DNA of 54,515 nucleotides, taken from Streptomyces sp. SID10853 (GTDB taxonomy: Bacteria > Actinomycetota > Actinomycetes > Streptomycetales > Streptomycetaceae). Below the pieces are notes generated by a model that searched no databases, was not told the origin of the DNA, and was given only the letters and a program-made list of their open reading frames with translations. The position numbers and the translations under genes are program-made. The stretch spans positions 1 through 54,515 of the forward strand of contig NZ_JAAGLN010000015.1 of the NCBI RefSeq assembly GCF_010548145.1, read 5' to 3'. This document shows, in pieces, positions 26,949 through 35,182 of this stretch. Each line of letters opens with the position of its first letter. The first letter of the stretch is position 1.

Positions 26949-27602
26949 GTGCGCGTACTCGTCGTCGAGGACGAGCAGCTGCTCGCCGATGCGGTGGCCA
27001 CCGGACTTCGCCGGGAGGCCATGGCCGTCGACGTCGTGTACGACGGCGCCGCGGCCCTGGAGCGGATCGGGGTCAACGACTACGACGTCGTGGTCCTCGA
27101 CCGGGACCTGCCGGTCATCCACGGTGATGACGTCTGCCGCAAGATCGTCGAACTCGGCATGCCCACCCGGGTCCTGATGCTGACGGCTTCGGGCGATGTC
27201 AGCGACCGCGTGGAGGGGCTCGAGCTGGGCGCGGACGACTATCTGCCCAAGCCCTTCGCCTTCACCGAGCTGACCGCCCGGGTCCGGGCACTCGGGCGCC
27301 GTACGACGGTCGCCCTGCCACCCGTCCTTGAGCGGGCCGGCATCAAGCTGGACCCCAACCGCCGTGAGGTCTTCCGGGAGGGCCACGAGATCCAGCTGGC
27401 CCCCAAGGAGTTCGCCGTGCTCGAAGTGCTGATGCGCAGCGAGGGCGCCGTCGTCTCGGCGGAGCAGCTCCTGGAGAAGGCGTGGGACGAGAACACCGAT
27501 CCGTTCACCAACGTCGTACGGGTGACCGTCATGACGCTGCGCCGGAAACTCGGTGAGCCCCCGGTCATCGTGACCGTGCCGGGCTCGGGTTACCGGATCT
27601 GA
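26949..27602 (+). CDS. cutR: Response regulator CutR
   Basis: A 217-residue OmpR/PhoB-type regulator starting at GTG 26949. The receiver has acidic residues E7, D8 and E9, phospho-acceptor D51 (VVVLDRDLP) and the KPFAF lysine. The C-terminal winged helix is LAPKEFAVLEVLMRSEGAVVSAEQLLEKAW. It is paired with the histidine kinase 7 bp downstream. The system was first described in S. lividans in connection with copper; later work links it to extracytoplasmic redox or protein-quality stress. Confidence 0.93.
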   Translation: MRVLVVEDEQLLADAVATGLRREAMAVDVVYDGAAALERIGVNDYDVVVLDRDLPVIHGDDVCRKIVELGMPTRVLMLTASGDVSDRVEGLELGADDYLPKPFAFTELTARVRALGRRTTVALPPVLERAGIKLDPNRREVFREGHEIQLAPKEFAVLEVLMRSEGAVVSAEQLLEKAWDENTDPFTNVVRVTVMTLRRKLGEPPVIVTVPGSGYRI

Positions 27603-27609
27603 GCGCCCC

Positions 27610-28842
27610 GTGGCCACCAGCCCGGCGGCGCCACCGGCACCGCCCAAACCGACCTGGGACCCGAAGAGCTCGGAGTCCCTCTCCCCGCTGCTGCGGCCGA
27701 CGATCCGGATACGTCTGACGCTGCTCTACGGCGGGATGTTCCTGATCGCCGGCATCCTGCTGCTGACGATCATCTACATGCTGGCGGCGCAGGCGCTCAA
27801 CGTCGGTGGCCAGCTGCCTTTCAAGATCGTCACCGGTTCGGTCACCAGCGAGGTGTGCAACCTGCCCAAGGGGGGGTCGGCCGACCAGTTCAACGAGGCG
27901 ATGAACTCCTGCGTCAACCACCAGCGCCAGCAGGCGCTCGACCATCTGCTGGCCCGCTCGCTGTACGCCCTGGTGGGCCTCAGCATCATCGCCTTCGCCT
28001 TCGGTTACGCGGTCGCCGGGCGGGTGCTGTCCCCGCTGGGCAGGATGACCCGCACGGCCCGCCGCGTGGCGGGCACGGACCTGACCCGGCGGATCGAGCT
28101 GGACGGCCCTGACGACGAGCTCAAGGAGCTCGCCGACACCTTCGACGAGATGCTCGACCGGCTGGAGCGTGCCTTCACCGCGCAGCAGCGGTTCGTCGCC
28201 AACGCGTCGCACGAGCTGCGCACACCGCTGGCGATCAACCGCACGCTGCTGGAGGTGCACCTCTCCGACCCGGGCGCGCCCGTCGAGCTCACCCAGCTCG
28301 GCAAGACGCTGCTGGCCACCAACGAGCGCAGCGAGCAGCTGGTCGAGGGGCTGCTGCTGCTGGCCCGCAGCGACAACCAGATCGTCGAGCGCAAGCCGGT
28401 CGACCTGGCCGAAGTGGCCACCAGGGCCATCGACCAGACCCTGGCGGAGGCCACCGAGAAGGGGGTGGAGATCCGCGGGGAGCAGTCGCCCGCGGTCGTG
28501 CAGGGCAACGGCATCCTGCTGGAGCGGATCGCCCTCAACCTCGTCCAGAACGCCGTGCGGTACAACATCGCGGAGGACGGCTGGGTGGAGGTCACCACCG
28601 AACTGCAGCCGGGCCAGGCGCTGCTGGTGGTTTCGAACACGGGCCCCGTGGTTCCCGCTTACGAGATCGACAACCTCTTCGAGCCGTTCAGGCGCCTGCG
28701 CACCGAGCGGACCGGCAGCGACAAGGGCGTCGGACTCGGTCTGTCCATCGCGCGTTCCGTCGCCCGCGCCCACGGAGGCCGTATCATCGCGGAGCCCCGC
28801 GAGGGTGGCGGCCTGGTGATGCGTGTCACGTTGCCTGTCTGA
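27610..28842 (+). CDS. cutS: Sensor histidine kinase CutS
   Basis: A 410-residue kinase starting at GTG 27610. Two membrane segments (about 36-60 and 116-138) flank a short external loop of about 55 residues containing only two cysteines, C83 and C101. A HAMP linker, HisKA with H201 in ASHELRTPLA, an N-box NLVQNAVRY, and GVGLGLSIARS complete the kinase core. The external cysteine pair is a conserved CutS feature and is suited to sense disulfide state outside the cell. It phosphorylates CutR. Confidence 0.94.
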   Translation: MATSPAAPPAPPKPTWDPKSSESLSPLLRPTIRIRLTLLYGGMFLIAGILLLTIIYMLAAQALNVGGQLPFKIVTGSVTSEVCNLPKGGSADQFNEAMNSCVNHQRQQALDHLLARSLYALVGLSIIAFAFGYAVAGRVLSPLGRMTRTARRVAGTDLTRRIELDGPDDELKELADTFDEMLDRLERAFTAQQRFVANASHELRTPLAINRTLLEVHLSDPGAPVELTQLGKTLLATNERSEQLVEGLLLLARSDNQIVERKPVDLAEVATRAIDQTLAEATEKGVEIRGEQSPAVVQGNGILLERIALNLVQNAVRYNIAEDGWVEVTTELQPGQALLVVSNTGPVVPAYEIDNLFEPFRRLRTERTGSDKGVGLGLSIARSVARAHGGRIIAEPREGGGLVMRVTLPV

Positions 28843-29026
28843 GCCGGTCGGCGGGGGTAGGCCGGATGTTCGCTTTGCGCGGAATTTTCGGGACGCGTTC
28901 CCGTAAGACAGATGTGCGATCGGTCACAGGGGCGATTTTCCGTCCACCTACTCTCCGTTATCCGCAAATCCCCGAAAACCCGGGAAAACCCTGGGTTTCC
29001 AGGGGGTGCGATCACGGGAAGTACAC

Positions 29027-29071
29027 GGGGTGGCGCCCGCAAAGCGCCACCCCGGGACCGTGTACGGTCCC
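29027..29071 (+). terminator. Tandem hairpins in the region after cutS
   Basis: The first hairpin is GGGGTGGCGC / GCGCCACCCC (29027-29036, 29044-29053), directly followed by GGGACCG / CGGTCCC (29054-29060, 29065-29071). They lie in the 395-bp gap between cutS and the DUF4193 gene, which otherwise shows no gene. A possible third stem CCCTGG/CCAGGG lies near 28990-29005. Confidence 0.55.
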
Positions 29072-29237
29072 GATCGCCATCCAAATCGATCTCTCCCCGG
29101 GGATCCGGTTGGGTGTCGATTGAGTAACAGACCTTGATGTGAGGCAAAATCTCCGCCTCGGGTCGGGCACAAGTCCGGCCTCTCACGCGTTACGTGCGCT
29201 GGAGACACCGCAAATACCCAGAGGGGGAGAGCGCGAC

Positions 29238-29534
29238 ATGGCTACGGATTACGACACTCCACGCAAGACCGACGACGACAGCGACCAGGACAGTCTGGAA
29301 GAGCTCAAGGCACGTCGGAACGACAAGTCGACAGCCGCTGTCGACGTCGACGAGTTCGAGCAGGCCGAGGGCCTGGAACTGCCCGGCGCCGACCTGTCCA
29401 ACGAAGAGCTGTCGGTGCGGGTGCTGCCCCGCCAGGCCGACGAGTTCACCTGCATGAGCTGCTTCCTGGTGCACCACCGCAGTCAGCTGGCGCGCGAGAA
29501 GAACGGCCAGCCCATCTGCCGCGACTGCGACTGA
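29238..29534 (+). CDS. DUF4193 zinc-ribbon-like protein
   Basis: A 98-residue acidic protein universal in Actinobacteria (M. tuberculosis Rv2699c). It begins MATDYDTPRK, has an acidic helical middle, and ends with two CxxC knuckles (FTCMSCFLVHHRSQ and ICRDCD) that should bind one zinc. The C-terminal half resembles RNA-polymerase- or ribosome-associated zinc ribbons, but no role is established. GAGGGGGAGAG lies upstream of ATG 29238. The next gene follows within 11 bp. Confidence 0.9.
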   Translation: MATDYDTPRKTDDDSDQDSLEELKARRNDKSTAAVDVDEFEQAEGLELPGADLSNEELSVRVLPRQADEFTCMSCFLVHHRSQLAREKNGQPICRDCD

Positions 29535-29545
29535 GGCAGCCGGCC

Positions 29546-30562
29546 GTGGCAGGCGCGACACCGTCCCGGAAGCGACGCTTCCGGCGGAAGGGTTCCCCCG
29601 AGGACCAGCAGGGCCGTACGGGCCCGGCAGAGGGTGCGGAAGCGCCCGCCGAGCCCCCCGCCCTCCGGCCCCCGGAGGAGGACGACCACGGGGCGAGCGC
29701 GCTCGTCAGCAGCGCACGTGACGACGAGCGGGGCCTTCCGGCCTCGCTCGACGAAGCGGCGCCCTTCGCTGCGGTGGCGCGGGGCGTGCAGGACGGACCC
29801 ACGACCGGGGCCCGTCGGCTGGGCGCTCTCAGGAACGGCGTGCAGGGAATACAGCACGGGATACAGCACGGCATCCAGAAGGGCGGGGCAGGCGCGAAAG
29901 CGGGGTTCGCGTACATCGCCGACCGCATCATCGACATCGCACCCCGGATCCCGGTCCGCGATCTCACGACACTGCGCAAGCACTTTCCCGGGCTCGGCCC
30001 GGAGGAGATCGCCGACCGGCTCGTCGCGGGGGCCGCCAACGCGACATCGACCGTCGGCGCTGGCATCGGAGCGGCCGCGATGCTGCCCGTACCGCTCGCC
30101 ATGCCGGCCGAGATCGCCGCGGAGATCACCGGGGTCGCGGCGATCGAGCTGAAGCTCATCGCCGAACTGCACGAGGTCTACGGGATGCGCCCGCCGGGCG
30201 GCCTCAAGGAGCGCTCCACCGCCTATCTGCACGCGTGGTCGGGCGAGCGCGGCTTCGACATCACCAAGCCCGCCACCTTCACCGCGCTCGGCGGCCAGAT
30301 GAAGCGCGAAATGCGCCAGCAGATCATGAAGCGCACGGTCCGCGACCTGCCGAACCTGATGCCGTTCATGGTGGGCGCCACCGTCGGCGCCGTGATGAAC
30401 CGCAGGGACACCAGGAAACTCGCCGACAAGGTGCGCAAGGACATGCGCAAGCGCCAGGTCCCGTGGGACGCCCTTCCCGAGCTGCCGCCCCTGGAGAAGC
30501 CGAAGGAGCTTCCCGGCGAGAAGCCGAAGGAGCTTCCCGGCGGAAAGACCGCGGAGCCGTAA
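29546..30562 (+). CDS. Unassigned protein, EcsC-like at best
   Basis: A 338-residue protein starting at GTG 29546. A charged, disordered N-terminus of about 85 residues precedes a GIQHGIQHGIQ micro-repeat. A hydrophobic core with amphipathic or membrane helices follows (STVGAGIGAAAMLPVPLAMPAEIAAEITGVAAIELKLIAELHEVYG, described here by its ends), then a basic helical region. The shape recalls EcsC-family proteins, but I am not certain. The C-terminus repeats KPKELPG twice and ends inside a 17-bp DNA repeat array that contributes the stop codon. Probably cotranscribed with the DUF4193 gene. Confidence 0.7.
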   Translation: MAGATPSRKRRFRRKGSPEDQQGRTGPAEGAEAPAEPPALRPPEEDDHGASALVSSARDDERGLPASLDEAAPFAAVARGVQDGPTTGARRLGALRNGVQGIQHGIQHGIQKGGAGAKAGFAYIADRIIDIAPRIPVRDLTTLRKHFPGLGPEEIADRLVAGAANATSTVGAGIGAAAMLPVPLAMPAEIAAEITGVAAIELKLIAELHEVYGMRPPGGLKERSTAYLHAWSGERGFDITKPATFTALGGQMKREMRQQIMKRTVRDLPNLMPFMVGATVGAVMNRRDTRKLADKVRKDMRKRQVPWDALPELPPLEKPKELPGEKPKELPGGKTAEP

Positions 30563-30647
30563 CGGCCGCGGAGCAGGAAAGACCGCGGAGCAGGAAAGAC
30601 CGCGGAGCAGGAAAGACCGCGGAGCAGGAACGACGGCGGAGCTGTAG
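30551..30647. repeat. 17-bp tandem repeat array spanning a stop codon
   Basis: Three perfect copies of GCGGAGCAGGAAAGACC lie at 30568-30584, 30585-30601 and 30602-30618. Degenerate copies flank them at 30551-30567, 30619-30635 and 30636-30647. The TAA of the upstream gene (30560-30562) is inside the first degenerate copy. The array lies between convergent genes. Confidence 0.9.
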
Positions 30648-30662
30648 CGCCCGCAGGCCGCG

Positions 30663-31115
30663 TCAGCCCTGGGCGGCGGTCACACCCGTCAGGGCGGCCT
30701 TGAGCGCCTCGGGATCGCGGGTCGAGAGGTAGGCGTACGGCGTCGGGTCGGCCGGGTCCGTGATCTCCACCCGCAGAGCCGTCCGCACATAGCTGCGCAT
30801 CAGCATGAAAGCGCGCGGATCGGCCTTGTACGAGCGCCAGGCGACCGTCTCCTCGGCGTCCAGCACCGTGGCCTCGCCCAGCGCGGACAGCGGGATCTTC
30901 GCGTCGCCCGCGACGAGCGACCCGGCGACGACCCGGATACGGACCGAGCCGTACGAACTCACGATGATGCCCGCCACTGCCGCCCCGCCGACCAGGCCGC
31001 CGAGCATCGGCAGCGTGCCGAGGGGCAGGGTGATCAGCGCGCCCGCGACCCCGACGAGCAGGGCGATGAGCCACCAGGAACGGGGCGCGGTGAGACGTTC
31101 TTCGTAAGGCTGCAT
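30663..31115 (-). CDS. DUF3093 membrane protein
   Basis: A 150-residue protein starting at ATG complementary to 31113-31115 (MQPYEERLTAPRSWW), the family N-terminus; the longer frame upstream is not supported. Two close hydrophobic segments (WWLIALLVGVAGALITLP and MLGGLVGGAAVAGIIVSSY) form a hairpin in the membrane. A cytoplasmic or external beta-rich domain of about 95 residues follows. The homologue is Rv2698 of M. tuberculosis. Function unknown. It is divergent from the thioesterase gene across 58 bp. Confidence 0.88.
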   Translation of the reverse strand: MQPYEERLTAPRSWWLIALLVGVAGALITLPLGTLPMLGGLVGGAAVAGIIVSSYGSVRIRVVAGSLVAGDAKIPLSALGEATVLDAEETVAWRSYKADPRAFMLMRSYVRTALRVEITDPADPTPYAYLSTRDPEALKAALTGVTAAQG

Positions 31116-31173
31116 AAAGCCAAGCTTGGCATGGTGGCGTCCCCGGGTTGCCGCGCGGGTAATGTCTGCGGCT

Positions 31174-31758
31174 GTGACACGAACATCTTCAGGGCTGACG
31201 CCCCCGGCCGACGCCATAGCGCCCGTGCGCCACCACGATGCCCCGGCCCCCGGAGAGCTCCTCGGAGCGCACTACGCGCACTGTTTCGGCTGCGGCGAGG
31301 GACAGCCGCACGGGCTGCACCTCCAGGCGCGGGCCGGCGAAGGTGTGACCGTCACCGCCGAATTCACCGTGAAACCCGCCCACCAGGGCGCACCGGGCCT
31401 CGCGCACGGCGGTGTCCTGGCCTCCGCGCTCGACGAGACGCTCGGATCGCTGAACTGGCTGCTGCGGGTCATCGCGGTGACCGGCCGGCTGGAGACCGAC
31501 TTCGTGCGGCCCGTCCCGGTGGGCACCGCGCTCCACCTGCAGGCCCGGGTCACCGCGGTGAGCGGCCGGAAGATCTACTCCACCGCGACCGGCCGGATCG
31601 GCGGCCCCGACGGGCCCGTCGCGGTCCGCGCCGACGCCCTGTTCATCGAGGTCAAGGTCGACCACTTCACCGAGAACGGGCGGCCGGAGGAGATCAGGGC
31701 CGCGATGGACGACCCCGACCAGATCAAGCGCGCCCGCGCCTTCGAGGTGAACCCATGA
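31174..31758 (+). CDS. PaaI-like hotdog thioesterase
   Basis: About 194 residues from GTG 31174; an ATG at 31162 is possible. TAATGT (31160-31165) could be a -10 element placing the transcript start at the GTG, i.e. a leaderless mRNA. A CFGCGEGQPHGL cysteine motif precedes the hotdog fold, whose central helix reads GLAHGGVLASALDETLG. Such proteins hydrolyse acyl-CoA thioesters; the acyl group is unknown. Its stop overlaps dut (ATGA), so the two are coupled. Confidence 0.85.
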   Translation: MTRTSSGLTPPADAIAPVRHHDAPAPGELLGAHYAHCFGCGEGQPHGLHLQARAGEGVTVTAEFTVKPAHQGAPGLAHGGVLASALDETLGSLNWLLRVIAVTGRLETDFVRPVPVGTALHLQARVTAVSGRKIYSTATGRIGGPDGPVAVRADALFIEVKVDHFTENGRPEEIRAAMDDPDQIKRARAFEVNP

Positions 31759-32270
31759 CCCGTGCCCCCGTGGACGTACTGATCCACCGCGTCGACCCCG
31801 ATGTGCCGCTCCCCGCCTACGGGCACCCGGGCGACGCGGGCGCCGACCTGATGACCACCGAGGCCGCCGAGCTGGCGCCGGGGGAGCGGACCGTGCTGCC
31901 CACCGGGATCTCGGTGGCGCTGCCCGACGGGTACGCCGCGTTCGTGCACCCGCGGTCCGGGCTCGCCGCCCGCTGCGGAGTTGCCCTGGTGAATGCCCCG
32001 GGGACGGTGGATGCCGGGTACCGTGGAGAGATCAAGGTGATCGTGGTGAATCTCGATCCGCGCGAGACGGTGCGGTTCGAGCGCTTCGACCGGATCGCCC
32101 AGCTGGTAGTACAGCAGGTCGAGAAGGTGCGCTTCCATGAGGTGGCGGAGCTTCCCGGCTCGGCACGGGCCGGAGGGGGCTTCGGGTCCACCGGCGGACA
32201 TGCCGCTGTGGGCGGGCCACAGGGTGGGAATCGATACGCATCGGTCGTATCCGACCGGGAAGGACAGTGA
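31755..32270 (+). CDS. dut: dUTP diphosphatase
   Basis: A 171-residue trimeric dUTPase hydrolysing dUTP to dUMP and pyrophosphate, which limits uracil in DNA and supplies dTMP synthesis. All five motifs are present: PGDAGADL, PRSGLAARCGV, GTVDAGYRGEIKV, RIAQLVVQ and RAGGGFGSTG. The C-terminus is extended by about 20 residues beyond motif 5. ATG 31755 overlaps the thioesterase stop. The gene order thioesterase-dut-DUF3710 suggests one transcript. Confidence 0.96.
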   Translation: MTRAPVDVLIHRVDPDVPLPAYGHPGDAGADLMTTEAAELAPGERTVLPTGISVALPDGYAAFVHPRSGLAARCGVALVNAPGTVDAGYRGEIKVIVVNLDPRETVRFERFDRIAQLVVQQVEKVRFHEVAELPGSARAGGGFGSTGGHAAVGGPQGGNRYASVVSDREGQ

Positions 32271-32271
32271 C

Positions 32272-33042
32272 GTGTTCGGACGTCGCAAGAACAGCGGTTC
32301 CGACGAGGACGCGGCGGGCGAGGCCGGGCAGTTCGACGGCGAAGACGCCGCAGGCGATGAGTCGGCGGAGGTGAGCCAGACGCACAGGTCCGGGCTGCCT
32401 CCCGCTCCCCGGCCGGACGGTCCCTGGGACATCTCCGAGGTCCGTGAGGCGGCCGAGGGGCGGGTGGACCTGGGCGGTCTGTTCGTCCCCGGAGTCGAGG
32501 GCATGGAGCTGCGCGTCGAGGTCGCGGGCGACGCGATCGTCGCGGCGACGGTCGTCCTGCGCGACAGTGCCGTCCAGCTCCAGGGCTTCGCGGCACCGAA
32601 GAAGGAAGGCATCTGGGGTGAGGTGCGCGAGGAGATCGCCTCGGGCATCACCCAGCAGGGCGGCATCATCGACGAGGTCGAGGGCCCCCTCGGCTGGGAG
32701 CTGCGGGCCCAGGTGCCCGTCCAGCTCCCCGACGGTACGAACGGCGTGCAGCTGGTGCGCTTCGTCGGCGTCGACGGCCCGCGCTGGTTCCTGCGCGGGG
32801 TCATCTCCGGGCAGGGCGCGGTCCAGCCCGAGGCGGCCGGGGTCCTGGAGCAGATCTTCCGGGACACCGTGGTCGTCCGGGGTGAGGGGCCGATGGCTCC
32901 CCGTGACCCGATCGTCCTCAAGCTGCCGGACGACGCGCAGATGATGCCTGACGGTGTCCAGCAGGAGGAGCAGGAGGGCTCGCGCTTCTCCGGTGGCATG
33001 GGCCAGCTCCAGCGCGGCCCGGAGATCACCGAGGTGCGCTGA
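32272..33042 (+). CDS. DUF3710 protein
   Basis: A 256-residue actinobacterial protein beginning at GTG 32272 (MFGRRKNSGSDED), one base after the dut stop and with GGAAGGAC upstream. An acidic disordered N-terminus of about 45 residues precedes a conserved globular domain (GPWDISEV..., RVDLGGLFVPGVEGMELRVEV, GPRWFLRGVISGQGA). The C-terminus is Gln/Glu-rich. The homologue is Rv2696c. No function known. A strong terminator follows, ending the thioesterase-dut-DUF3710 unit before kdp. Confidence 0.9.
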   Translation: MFGRRKNSGSDEDAAGEAGQFDGEDAAGDESAEVSQTHRSGLPPAPRPDGPWDISEVREAAEGRVDLGGLFVPGVEGMELRVEVAGDAIVAATVVLRDSAVQLQGFAAPKKEGIWGEVREEIASGITQQGGIIDEVEGPLGWELRAQVPVQLPDGTNGVQLVRFVGVDGPRWFLRGVISGQGAVQPEAAGVLEQIFRDTVVVRGEGPMAPRDPIVLKLPDDAQMMPDGVQQEEQEGSRFSGGMGQLQRGPEITEVR

Positions 33043-33102
33043 CCTCCGTCCCACCCGCTGAGCCCCGTCCCACACACGGAGACAGCGCGCACAGCACAGC
33101 AG

Positions 33103-33150
33103 GGCCGGTGGCCCGCACTCCCCGACGGGGGTGCGGGCCACCGGCCTTTC
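33103..33150 (+). terminator. Strong intrinsic terminator before kdp
   Basis: A perfect 16-bp stem (33103-33118 with 33131-33146) with further pairing in the loop is followed by TTTCT. It isolates kdp from the upstream core genes. Confidence 0.88.
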
Positions 33151-33194
33151 TGCTGGTCACAGCCGTGTGCGCCCGGTCACACGGGGGTGCGTAG

Positions 33195-33207
33195 GGATCG
33201 CGTCAAG
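33195..33207 (+). promoter_or_regulatory. Motif GGATCGCGTCAAG upstream of the kdpF operon
   Basis: This 13-mer lies 111 bp before the first small gene of the kdp operon. It matches 12 of 13 bases of the sequence at 38022-38034 upstream of kdpD. A further GCGTCAA occurs at 33232-33238, 32 bp on. A KdpE operator or promoter element is a reasonable guess. Confidence 0.45.
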
Positions 33208-33318
33208 GGCGGGCCCCTCGCCGTATGGGTGGCGTCAACGAACGGCTGAGGCGCCTTTCGAGGGGGTTTGCTCAGGGAGTCCGCACTTCCGATCCTCGAA
33301 CTGTTTCAGGAGCTCACG

Positions 33319-33402
33319 ATGGCCGATGTGGCCTTCGTCGTCACCATGGCCGCGGTCTTCGCGCTGGTGGCGCTCATCGCCAAGGGGGTGTCGAAGCTGT
33401 GA
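33319..33402 (+). CDS. 27-aa hydrophobic peptide upstream of kdpF
   Basis: An ATG at 33319 with CAGGAG 8 bp upstream opens a 27-codon frame starting MADVAFVV and ending KGVSKL. It is a single hydrophobic helix with a basic C-terminus. Its TGA overlaps the GTG of kdpF by 4 bp (GTGA), so coupling to kdpF is built in. The Shine-Dalgarno sequence, overlap and composition argue that it is translated. Similar peptides seem to occur before kdpF in other Actinobacteria (my recollection). It might be a KdpFABC accessory subunit or simply a coupling leader. Confidence 0.7.
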   Translation: MADVAFVVTMAAVFALVALIAKGVSKL

Positions 33403-33497
33403 CCGGTTCTGCCGTGGAAGCGGTGATCGGCCTCGTGGTGGCCGTCGCCCTGCTGGGCTATCTCGTCCTCGCCCTTGTCCACCCGGAGAGGTTCTGA
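33399..33497 (+). CDS. kdpF: KdpF small subunit
   Basis: A 32-residue single-span peptide starting at GTG 33399, ending LALVHPERF, which matches the KdpF consensus (YLxxALLxPExF). KdpF stabilises the KdpFABC potassium pump in the inner membrane. It overlaps the upstream micro-ORF by 4 bp and is followed by kdpA after 5 bp. Confidence 0.9.
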   Translation: MTGSAVEAVIGLVVAVALLGYLVLALVHPERF

Positions 33498-33502
33498 GCC
33501 TG

Positions 33503-35182
33503 ATGAGCCCCGTACTCGCCGGAGCGCTCCAGATGCTCGCGCTCATCGTGGCGCTCGGTCTGGTCTACCGGCCCCTCGGCGACTTCATGGCCCGCGTCTA
33601 CTCCTCCGACCGGCATCTGCGGGTCGAGAAGTGGATCTACCGGGCCATCGGCGCCGATCCCGACTCCGCGATGCGCTGGCCGGCGTATCTCCGCGGGGTC
33701 CTCGCCTTCTCGCTGGCGAGCATCCTCTTCCTCTATCTGCTCCAGCGGACGCAGGGCGCGCTGCCCGGTTCGCTGGGCTTCCGGTCGATCGACCCGGACC
33801 AGGCGTTCAACACCGCCGCCTCGTTCGTCGCCAACACCAACTGGCAGTCGTACGCGGGCGAGCAGGCCATGGGCCACGTCGTGCAGACCGGCGGCCTCGC
33901 GGTGCAGAACTTCGTCTCGGCCGCCGTCGGCATGGCCGTAGCCATCGCCCTCGTACGGGGCTTCGCCCGCTCCCGTACCACCGCGTCCGGCGGCGGTGAA
34001 CTGGGCAACTTCTGGGCCGACCTGGTCCGTGGCACCGTCCGCATCCTGATCCCCGTCGCCGTCGTCGGCGCACTGGTCCTGGTGGCGTGCGGCGCCATCC
34101 AGAACTTCGCGGGGATCCACGAGGTCGGCCAGTTCGGCGGCGGATCGCAGCAGTGGAACGGCGGCGCCGTCGCCTCCCAGGAGGCCATCAAGGAGCTGGG
34201 CACCAACGGCGGCGGCTACTTCAACGCCAACTCCGCCCACCCCTTCGAGAATCCGAACGGTCTCTCCAACCTCCTGGAGGTCTTCCTGATCCTGGTCATC
34301 CCCTTCGCGATGACCCGCACCTTCGGCCGGCTGGCCGGCTCCGTCCGGCAGGGCTACGCGATCCTGGCGACGATGGTGACCATCTGGATCGCCTTCACCG
34401 CCCTGATGATGTGGACCGAGTTCCACCACGGCGGCCCCGCCTTCGACATCGCGGGCGGTGCGATGGAGGGCAAGGAGACCCGCTTCGGGACCGGCGGCTC
34501 CTCGATCTTCTCGGTGGCGACCACGCTCACCTCGACCGGCGCGGTCAACTCCTTCCACTCGTCCTTCACCGGATTCGGCGGGGGCATCACGCTGCTCGGG
34601 ATGCAACTGGGCGAGATCGCGCCCGGCGGTGTCGGCTCCGGCCTCTACGGCATGCTGATCATGGCGGTCATCGCGGTGTTCATCGCGGGCCTGATGGTCG
34701 GCCGCACCCCCGAGTACCTGGGCAGGAAGATCGGCGTCCGGGAGATCAAGCTCGCGGCCTGCTACATCCTCGTCACCCCGGCGCTCGTGCTCTGCTTCAC
34801 CGCGGCCGCGATGGCGCTCCCGACCCCCGGCCACTCGATGGCCAACTCCGGGGCGCACGGCTTCTCGGAGATCCTCTACGCCTACACGTCAGGCGCCAAC
34901 AACAACGGCTCGGCCTTCGCCGGTCTCGGCGCCGACACCCAGTGGTTCAACACCACCATCGGACTCGCGATGCTGCTCGGCCGTTTCGTGCCGATGGTGT
35001 TCGTCCTGGCCCTCGCCGGCTCGCTCGCGGAGCAGCGCCAGGTCCCCGAGACCTCCGGGACCCTCCGCACCGACAAGCCGCTCTTCGCCGGGCTCCTCGT
35101 CTCCACGATCGTGATCATCGCTGGTCTGACCTACTTCCCGGCGCTCGCGCTGGGACCGCTCGCTGAAGGGCTGGCGTCATGA
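33503..35182 (+). CDS. kdpA: Potassium-transporting ATPase subunit KdpA
   Basis: A 559-residue channel-like subunit with about ten membrane segments, of the superfamily of K-transporters with four selectivity loops. Conserved segments are [53 protein letters not shown] and [15 protein letters not shown], the usual loop positions. It binds potassium from the outside and passes it to KdpB. ATG 33503; the stop overlaps kdpB by 4 bp (ATGA). Confidence 0.97.
   Translation: MSPVLAGALQMLALIVALGLVYRPLGDFMARVYSSDRHLRVEKWIYRAIGADPDSAMRWPAYLRGVLAFSLASILFLYLLQRTQGALPGSLGFRSIDPDQAFNTAASFVANTNWQSYAGEQAMGHVVQTGGLAVQNFVSAAVGMAVAIALVRGFARSRTTASGGGELGNFWADLVRGTVRILIPVAVVGALVLVACGAIQNFAGIHEVGQFGGGSQQWNGGAVASQEAIKELGTNGGGYFNANSAHPFENPNGLSNLLEVFLILVIPFAMTRTFGRLAGSVRQGYAILATMVTIWIAFTALMMWTEFHHGGPAFDIAGGAMEGKETRFGTGGSSIFSVATTLTSTGAVNSFHSSFTGFGGGITLLGMQLGEIAPGGVGSGLYGMLIMAVIAVFIAGLMVGRTPEYLGRKIGVREIKLAACYILVTPALVLCFTAAAMALPTPGHSMANSGAHGFSEILYAYTSGANNNGSAFAGLGADTQWFNTTIGLAMLLGRFVPMVFVLALAGSLAEQRQVPETSGTLRTDKPLFAGLLVSTIVIIAGLTYFPALALGPLAEGLAS

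Noticed and set aside
33225..33497. 90-codon protein containing KdpF as its C-terminus
   Set aside because: The first 58 codons are Arg/Gly-rich and overlap the micro-ORF; KdpF proteins are about 30 residues and have their own coupled GTG.
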